Positions 55,001-64,000 of a stretch of 64,000 nucleotides of DNA are shown here, in pieces; positions within the stretch are counted from its first letter, which is position 1, and each line of letters begins with the position of its first letter. Source of the stretch: Apostichopus japonicus (lineage: Eukaryota; Echinodermata; Holothuroidea; Aspidochirotida; Stichopodidae); assembly GCF_037975245.1 (NCBI RefSeq), contig NC_092582.1:22158577-22222576 (forward strand). Direction: 5' to 3'. Below the pieces are notes generated by a model, which ran no database searches, was not told the origin of the DNA, and was given only the letters and a program-made list of their open reading frames with translations. Both the position numbers and the translations under genes were made by a program.

Positions 55001-58000
55001 CGGCATATATAGTGGTTATGGGTTTACCTGGTTGACTAGATAAGCAAGAACAGTAACCCTAAAAGTCATTCGCGTCTTCAAATCAAGTAATTTTTTTTTC
55101 AACCTTGATAAATTTTAGCAAATTGAAAACAGTTTTATAAAGTTTTACCAAAACGATGTGGGTCCAATATTCATGCCCACGCATGCGCAGTTTGTCACTG
55201 GGATTATTCACAAACAACATATACTGAAACATCGTTTGATGAAGACGCTAACGTAGATTGGCAAGGCTGTACATAGTTCATACAGCGCCAAAGAACAAAG
55301 TCCATCGGTTAGATGAAGTGCGTGGCCTTGCCAAAGAAGATTCACAGTTACCTTCAAAAGTGATGTGTTTTTCTGTTAGTCAACTTGACTTTTCGAGGTA
55401 ACAAACCAGTTTGCCTATAGTAACGGACTGAATATCCGATTTCTAGGCGTGCTGAAGGGACCTTCACATGTGAAGGTTATCAGAGCTACAAAATCTCTTT
55501 TCGAGAGTGCGACAGGCAAAATGTTAGTTGACTCACTGACCATTGTTTTCTTCCTCAAAATATTTGTCATACATTATTTCATAAATAATTTTTCTACTCA
55601 TTCTACGATATTATTTAATACTTCTAAAGATAACATTGTGGTGGTCTATTTAATATAGTTAAAGTATCCAACTTTTACAAACGAATGTGCACGTTGGTCA
55701 AAATGACCGTTGTAACATTGGGAAATTAAAGAGCCAAAGTTCCATATAGTCATGTATATGATCATACCAATCTTAATGTACCGGCTTCACGCCCCATGCA
55801 TGGAACAGGACCGTACCCAAAGGTTTACTTTATTTATTCATATTTTTTTTAAGGGGTGGGGGATGGGTGTAGACTGATGTCCATCCTGAGGAGGGTTCCC
55901 ATTTGAGGACTGTTTTGTCTTGGTACGAGGGCTTTGTTTCAAACTGGTCCTATTACTTCCTTCCTTTGTAACTACACTTATTTATAGTACAGGCTTCATA
56001 ATTTAGAACCATTTGGAAGAAAGTCTGCCAAATTTGGTGGGGGGGGGGGGTGGGGGAGTACTGCTCCACATGTTACCTTAACAAGTTTCGCCAAGAGTGC
56101 ACCGAACACTTTTACGTTGAAACATACCGAATCTGACATATCTACTGAATCATATATCTAAAAGACATAGGCTATCCATTCAAACATAACTAAATAAAGC
56201 ATATAGTACGTAAACATATACTATACAGAGGGCTGACTTGACATGAAGTAAAAGTCCCCAAAATGAAGTCTAGACAACGATTAACCTAGAAACTAGTAGA
56301 ACTGGCGTTGACTTTTCACACCACCCGTGACGTCACCGTACTGATATATTATCGTTATTATTCACAATTAAAGTTTCCTCTATTAACATTCAATTTTCTT
56401 TCCGCTGTAATCAGACGTAGTGTGTTTGAGACTTGAAATTGTACAACGAAGTCTATACTTTTTGATTCCACGAAGATCAAACAAACAAAATATATATCAC
56501 ATGTGCGCCACCAACTCACCAAAGTGTCTTAAAAAGTAGCAAATGAAACAAAATACACACAAACACACACACCTGCCAAAACAATAAAAAATACAAAGAA
56601 GAACAAGAACGAGAGCGATAAAGATGAGTTGATGTCCAAATTTTGTAATGACAGTAACTTGCGGTAGGTATTGTAAAGGGTCACTTGTCAGGGAGTCATT
56701 GATGCGCATTTTGTTTCTGTTTTTCTGTATTGTTTTCAGAAAAGAAAAAAAAGAGAGAAAGAAATAGTTTCCAAGGACACAGAGACGCTTCGTATTGTCC
56801 CATTTAATCTCAACATTTGATATGTACACAAAAACAGTGATCTTCAAAATCAGCACGGGGATTATCGTCGCGTCATAGCGTCCACGGAGTATACACCCTT
56901 CAATTATGACTATATATGTCTATTAACTCGATTTGTAACAATTCTCTGTTGGTAAAATAGTTTAGGATTTACAGATTTCATTGTCGGGTATAATATACTG
57001 ACAAATTAGATTGCTTACAGACCCCCTTATTAAGGAACTTGTAAGGCTTTTGTGTAAGTGTACTCTTAAGCAAAGGTCGACTTTGTTCGGTTCAATCAAG
57101 CCACTTGTCTCATTAAATCATTTTGAGTTTGACTGATTTAGCACAAACAGTGAAAGTAAATCCAATCCCTTATTGTGGACGAACGAGAGATGTACGAAGG
57201 AACGAACAAGGTTAACTGACATAATTATGCAGAGCTCATTCAATAAAATGAAAGTTACACAAAGAACCTATATACGTAAAAGGAGGGAGGCACAGTGGCG
57301 AAATGTAATATCGAAAAACAGAAAACTGGGTAAAAATGCCCCCCCCCCCCCGCCACCTCTATCTCTCTGTGTTACTACACTGTTGTCAACAAAATATTTC
57401 ACTAAATATGTTATAAATATTTCACTTTGCTATTTATGTCAATTGTTTATGAAGATGCATACACTTGGTGTTCATATCTGCATAATTGTTTTGGTTCTTT
57501 TTCCTGATCAAATCAAGTGGTGTTCTCCAGGTGTTAATCACACGTTATATACACTGATAAAGCACACAATGGATTTTCATTTCGTGTCTTGCATGGTGTG
57601 GGGTTCGGGTAGGGTTGTGCGTAAAGCCAAAACGCCAAGAACAGCACAGTTTCATATTTCTATAAGGATTGCTTTGGAAGAAAACAAACAAACAAAAACA
57701 TTTTCGACAGTTTCCTCATGAACAGAAACAAGACAAACCAAGCGAGAAGAATATGGAACCCTTCCCAACTCAACTTATCTCGTTAATGCCAATTTGAAAC
57801 AATAAGTGTCAATTCTGCTCTCAAATGGAGAGAAATAGGCGACGAGAATTACTGCCTAATATTTGGCTTTGTTACTTAAAAGATGATGTAAGCAATAAAT
57901 ACTTCGGCGGAGTGATAAGGATCGTGGCGGTATATACGTGTACGTTGAGTGGCGTTCTAAAGTTAACTTTGTAGTATGATAATCATTATTATTATTATTA

Positions 58001-61000
58001 TTGTTTTTGGCTCCTGACCGAGAGGCGATGTAAAGAACAGAAAATGACGGCCATTTAAACCCGTCAGCGCGACGCCACCATCCCGACGGCAACGGCTTCA
58101 GGTGGAACGGCCATAAACTACCAGGTTCTGTGATATGGTTATTAATAAGCGATGTTGACAACATGAAGAGGTCTGTTTAGAATCACATCGCAGGGAAACG
58201 AGCGCCAACCCAGAATTTTACCGTCAGATTGGAAATAAAGGATTCCGCTCAAAAAAATTGAGTTGTCTTCTTAATAAACACGACCATTAACTTTGGCTAA
58301 GGTCTGTTTCAACTGTCTTTAAAACAAACGTTCGATACCTATTTGTTATTTATTTAGATGTACGCCGTGTCAAAGGTCAAACGCTCACAGTTGAAAGTTG
58401 GCAAGGTAAATTGAGGAAGGGGTTATCAAGGTGACTTTCAATCACGTATTGAGACACATTATTCACGCCCTGTCTTCCCCTTTCCCGCGGTTGTTAACAA
58501 CAGTGAGGAAATGATGGAACGTTGAAAATATATAAAGTATGATGATATCATTTCCACATTTATTATCTTTCACTGATAAGAAAGCTGAGCCCGGCTCGTT
58601 TAAATTTACCGCTTTCTCATGTTATTTTGTGTATATACTTTAACTTACACCATATTTTCCAAAAGACAAGGACAATCAAAACGGCTGCAATTTTGCTCTA
58701 AACAAGGTATTAGCCATAAACTTTTAGAGGCAAGATTTACGATTTGAAATGCATTACATGGTAACTGGTAGCTAAGTAGCCACCTGAGAATTGAACAGGA
58801 CCAAGTCAGTCACTCATTCATCATGCATGCTTTACAGTACAAAAAGCCTGCTCACCGTACACGAGTAAACGAGTGGTCACGTGACAGCCTGATATAATTT
58901 GAATGGGACGTTCGGCCAAACTTTTCATTCCTGGACTATAGGATCTCCTTACCGATTAGCTCCTGTACTTAAAGTTCACAACATTTCGGTTTCAACATTT
59001 ATTGTCAGAACGTTGCTACTCGTGTTACTCTCAAGATTTAATTTGCATACTTATGAATATGCAAAAATATGAAAACGTAAAATGACGAACTCATGCACCA
59101 ACCGGTACGATTGTATATATACATATATATAGCGCCACCAAAGGTGAAGCCATGAAGTATACCCGCGCGCGTTTCCGCACGTACTCTTTTGACAATTGTA
59201 TTTCTTTCAGCGTGTTCGTATACATTTAACGATGAAGCCAAATTGCGCCTCCCTCGATCGATTGACTTAGCTGGTAGTTTCGTGAAACTGCTTTAAAGTA
59301 TTAGTTAACATGGTGAAAACAACATTGTTTATTAGTGCAAACAAGACAATTACGTCAAAGTTTAGACGCTAATTACGAATAAATGCCACTAAACAATATA
59401 GTGTTTCTTGCAAAATGTAGCGATGCATGAAAGTAGGTCTGGTCAACCATTGCAGGGGAAGAAAAATATATGTTTATAACTATATATACTTCTAATACGG
59501 CCCAGATATTACAGGTTGGCTTCACTTTCATTCAGTGGTGCATTATCCCTTATTATATACATTATAGCCAAGGCACTATAGTATATCTCTGGTTAGACAG
59601 TTAATCTCCAGTAGCATCCCACCTACATATACGCATATATTCACCTACACATACACTAATCCACGCACTTCATCAAACGTGCACAGAGACAGGATAAAAG
59701 AGTATTTTTGTATCCACAAAACGCGTTTGCCCTATGTGAATCACCAACAACAGTCCATGAGGGGAGCGGTAGAGTGTGGGGGGGGGGGTGAGGGGAATGC
59801 ATATTGTAGTTACTCTCCGTGATTGATGGACATCAAATGGCTTAAAGTGAGCTTCTTTTTATTTTATTTTTACCTTAAACATAATCTTCAAGTAAAAGAA
59901 CTATTTCCAGCTCGTGCATGGTGACAAATTATGCGAGTTGAGGTTAGCAGTCAACCAGGTGTGTCTGTTTCAGATCAGAATTCGTCACGTTCTACCTGTG
60001 CTGCCAAAACCACTGGGTCATTTCATCGCCTCGTTGATCGTGACGTGGGTATAGTCTCACTGCCATTCCTTTGTTTTTGTTTGATTACACACCAGAAATA
60101 TTTCTAATGTCTTCTGTTTATTTCTTTTTATTTATTTATGTTAGATGGAAAACGCGAACATGACAGGTTATATACCTTAAAGCGAAATGGTATTCCCCCT
60201 CCATCCCTCCCCTCCCAATAAAATAACGGCCAATATTTGTTTTGGTTCGACTTTATATATAAACGTGTCCAGCATAGTGTATTTGTACTGTTACAGTGCT
60301 TAACAATTAAGGGATTCCAATCTGCGCCCCCAAATACCTTCCTAGGAAATGCAAGCACATATCGCGGTACATAACGTAAAGCCATTTTTTCGTAAAAACA
60401 CTCATTCGGGAAAATATATCGGAGTGAACTCCCAAGTTTGACATAAATGCCACACTGACAAGATTCGTTTGCTTGTAATTTAGTTGAAGAGCAATTGTGA
60501 TCAGATTAGTCCCACCCCCCTTTTTTTCTTTATGTATCTCAAATGGGGGTAATATTAGAGCATTTCTCTGTACAATAGTCCGTCTTATTGTTCGTTGTCC
60601 GTCTGCATTTTTTATCTTTAGTGTGATTTTCCCTGGTACATATGTTAATTTATTTTCTTTCTAATGCTTCGTCAAAATTCTTGGAATAATAATGTTTGCC
60701 AACTTGGTTCACTTTATGTCCATTTCTCAATTTATTTACTCGCTTTCCAGCCTAACCAGTTTCTTTCTAAATTTATTCATAAATACGAATGAACCTTTTT
60801 TTTATATCTCAGTTAACCAATCGTATACTGTCGCTGTGTCATTCTAGTTTTTGTTATTTTTTTTATTATTATTATTTTTTTTTCTTTAAAGTCGATACGA
60901 CCCCTTTAAATATTATTTCGATGAGATATGAAGGGTATGATAGAGTGGGAGAGTTATGCAGGTCGGGTGCCGCATATACGACCTTAATATGAAAATCCAA

Positions 61001-61588
61001 ACATTTTAGAGCCTTTATGAGTTCATTTCAAAAGTTTTCTTGCCTTTTTTACGACGTAGATTGATTTGAGATTTATGGGAGGGTGTATAGTAGACACTCT
61101 AGATCGGGAGGTTAGGAGAAAGCACGACTGGCATTCATAAAACCAACAACGAATTGTAAACGGATCGACTGAGTGCGTGTGTTTAATACTTAAATATTTC
61201 AGTGGACAAGAAGATGAACAAGAATAAGAACAGAATTGCTGCGGTCGGAAACACCTCTAGGGCCAGTTACAAGAAGGTGATGACGAAAGCAAACCAGAAT
61301 CATGAAATGTGTCCAAAATCGCAACGTTAACTCAGGATGTCCGAAATGTTATAAATAGACACGATAAAAGCCATGAAAGGGTGAAAACACACAACTATGT
61401 ACTTAAAACTACGACTGGAAAAGACTGTGGTGTCTGGCGTGGGGCGTCTGTTGGGGGGGGGGGGGTTGGAGGTGTTCTTTGTGGAAGGGAGAGATGGTCA
61501 TGCGGTGGGAGTGTGTGATTTTACCAAATAATGTGGGAGTGGGAGTAATGAGCATGCAAAGAGCGTTGTCGATAAGTAATTGTGAATT
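52076..61588. other. Non-coding stretch
   Basis: No supported gene. ORFs of 182 codons (57173, +) and 119 codons (56497, -) lack domains. A (TATATC)n/(CT)n tract lies at 53160-53208, and C/G homopolymers at 54912, 56039 and 57339. Confidence 0.5.
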
Positions 61589-61598
61589 TTGTCCATTT

Positions 61599-61802
61599 CA
61601 CCCAGTTGGGACAATTTTTTCTATACTGTAGTGACATGTCCCGCTTCAGAGCACTGGTATTGTCAGTACGAGCAGTATGAATATCATGTTTCTATCAGAT
61701 CATGGCTAGGAACTGTTTGTACTGTCAATACCAGTGCTTTTAAGCAAGATATGGGATGACAGTTTAGAAAGGTATTAGCATTAGGAAATTGTCCCAACTG
61801 GC
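61599..61802. mobile_element. Fold-back MITE with 10-bp target duplication
   Basis: Ends CCAGTTGGGACAATTT and AAATTGTCCCAACTGG are exact inverted repeats. A second inverted pair inside (about 61650-61680 against 61715-61742; GCACTGGTATTG... and ...CAATACCAGTGC) makes the element largely a hairpin. TTGTCCATTT flanks it exactly at 61589-61598 and 61803-61812. The 10-bp duplication and long TIRs resemble Mutator-type elements, which is inference. No ORF. Confidence 0.75.
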
Positions 61803-61812
61803 TTGTCCATTT

Positions 61813-62716
61813 AGTAAAGGTTATGTACATTCATGCTCTTAACATGTTCAACTATTACGGTACTTATGACGTTTACACCCCTTCCTCTGTTACTTATTCA
61901 TTTCCTGATTACTATAACACATTTAATTACCACATGATTCCAGATATATTGTTTAGGGCATAAATCCTATACGTTAAAGTATTTGTGGAAAGTTTGATCA
62001 TTTTTTAAATAAAAAACAAGAAAAAAGTTTGGTGCTGGCGGAGAGAGTTAGAAGCGAGGATCTAGGCTTTTTTGGATATACATCACTCTCGACTTTTAGA
62101 TATCGGGAAGTGGGTGTGTTCTTTCTCATCATCATACCACTACTGTGCTATTTAAACTGCATACCTTTATTGATATGTGTTAACACATGGTCATGACACA
62201 TCTCTAACCAAATTAATTATTTGAATGTGCTCAATATATCATTGATATAAATCATCGCAAACTGACTAGAAAATCGTTTAGATGGATAAATCGTACCCAA
62301 GAATGGATTGTTCATAATAACATTGCTGCTAATACAAACTGGGTATAACAGGGTAATTGCATAGGATTAAATTATCGTTATACATGGTTGGTCTACTCGA
62401 TTCCGTTAACTGCCATCACTCACGTAATCCTTACCGCATTCTCACTCGCGACAAAGGAAATAAAAGCAGTTGCCAATGAATACCTCACATGATAGTGTAC
62501 AATCAATGGCTTAATTTATACTAAATACAAAGCCCACGCTGGCGAAGATCTCCATCATTTTCACTAACCCTTCAAAGTCCAGTCTGTCAACACCCTGTAC
62601 TTTCGTGCCCTCACGGTGTTGCCAAGGGATATAGAAACACCGCCCGACTGAAAAATGGTGCTACTGTACTATTAAACGTTACACATTAACTAGAAACACA
62701 TCGCTATGTGCCAGCA
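61813..62716. other. Non-coding stretch
   Basis: Nothing recognisable seen. Confidence 0.5.
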
Positions 62717-62851
<135 letters not shown>

Positions 62852-64000
62852 CTAGAGTAACGGATGGTTGTTCAATACTTTCAAGTACAGCCCCCCTTGC
62901 GCCCCTACCCCATCCTACAACCGACATCGCCACCACCCCCGATGGGGTATATGCGTGGATTCCTTGCCCTTTATCACCGGTATATATTTCTGTATTTTAC
63001 TAATAAATTCCTACGTCGCTTTAAATCTCTTTAACCGAGTACACGCGTCAAAACTAAGCGTTAACGAGGACGGGATAACTTTTGTTGATTGAAAACATTT
63101 TTGAGGTCATTTTTAAAGGCCATTCTTGGTTACTTCATTTCAGAAGGCAGCACAATATGATTATCTGCGATGACCAGCTATGATGGCAAGAAGTCATAGA
63201 AGATGGATAATGAAAAAATACAGAAAATATTAAATACATTTGTTAATTTAATTTATAAAATATCTGACGGCCATCATCTCATTTTACAATGGACAGTCAA
63301 ACTAGAGCAACCGGTATATCAACACCGTGAAATTGATATCGCGATGTGAATTATATCAGACTGCGAAACAATTAAACATTATCACACTAGGACAAGCAGT
63401 TAATCAAAATAGCCTAACATTAAATGGCAACGAAAATTGCGTTGGATTGTATAATTTTAGGTTATATTGGCCATTAATGCAAATGTTCGCAGAAAATTGG
63501 ATTGGGTACGCCTCAGTCTAAAAATAGATAGCCTGTAGTTACACCATTTGCATTTGCCTTACTAAAAATTAGCCTTATTAACAATGTAATGACATGTGGA
63601 AACGTTTGTGTTCTCATTTTAAATGTTTTTTTTTAATATCTTATATATGTTTTATTTCAGTTTATTAATAATGTAAACGTTTAAGAGGATGGTTATTAAT
63701 TCACATTTGTAAATACATGCAGAACATTATAGGATATACCTACGTATGAAGAAAGTACGTATATGTTCGATTTTTTTAGTCTTTTTCGTAACGTTAATAC
63801 CCCATGCAACCGAACACGCTATGTGTCAGTTATCATCACACAAGTGTATAAGCTCAGCCTAGTACAATGACATACAATGGCATCTGGAATACTTCAGCTT
63901 GAACTCTTTTAAAGTTCTCGTTAGTACATTGCCCAGGTTAGCTTTCGTCTACAGTAGATTAATGTTCTATCATCAATAGAGGGGATATAAAAGTACTCTG
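62852..64000. other. Non-coding stretch to the window end
   Basis: Only chance ORFs; no splice-supported coding sequence seen. Confidence 0.5.

Noticed and set aside
56497..56856. 119-codon ORF on the minus strand with a hydrophobic stretch
   Set aside because: Low-complexity Phe/Cys/Val sequence from a CA/GT-rich repeat; no family match.
57173..57721. 182-codon ORF on the plus strand
   Set aside because: Contains a poly-Pro run from a C homopolymer, no domain and no coding-like composition; length alone is not decisive in AT-rich DNA.

Overview
The window is AT-rich eukaryotic DNA: spliced genes with GT-AG introns, long non-coding stretches, many TA microsatellites, long G or C homopolymers, and short non-autonomous transposons. 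The two recognisable genes are typical of animals. The homeodomain, the tRNA-derived SINE and the style of the repeats fit a marine invertebrate deuterostome, perhaps an echinoderm such as a sea cucumber. That placement is inference; no marker here settles the species.

Gene 1 (minus strand, 11111 down to 6539) is a five-exon homologue of human C6orf136 (DUF2358 family). The five exons join in frame to 421 codons plus a stop. A possible extra 5' coding exon lies at 14043-14133, but its reading phase does not join cleanly to the next exon. The last exon ends inside a 23-bp minisatellite, and intron 4 carries an AGTAT-type pentanucleotide array. An unassigned open stretch ending in a stop (5656-5495, minus) may be the last exon of another minus-strand gene.

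Gene 2 (minus strand, 21638 down to 20592) is the 3' part of a LIM-homeobox gene of the Lhx2/Lhx9/apterous class. Two exons encode the full homeodomain, split between residues 46 and 47, and an acidic, serine-rich C-terminal tail. I could not find the LIM-domain exons in the remaining 42 kb upstream, so they are either beyond the window or were missed. Two perfect palindromic X-box (RFX-type) motifs lie on either side of this gene, at 18885 and 22945. A DR4 nuclear-receptor-type element is 66 bp from the second.

The rest is non-coding. From left to right it holds: a TIR element with an internal 22-bp minisatellite (1970-2400) and a shorter relative (9025-9191); hAT-like MITEs at 2560-2762, 14526-15389 and 29239-29615, the last with a perfect 8-bp target duplication; a 72-bp palindromic tandem repeat (12673-12900); a diverged 330-bp direct-repeat pair (15921/17192); a nested repeat complex (28542-30689); a tRNA-derived SINE (about 37461-37590); an 82-bp higher-order satellite (51441-52075); and a fold-back MITE with a 10-bp target duplication (61599-61802). 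From 30.7 to 64 kb I see no convincing protein-coding exon. I found no rRNA, no intact tRNA gene, no CRISPR array and no transposase or reverse-transcriptase gene.
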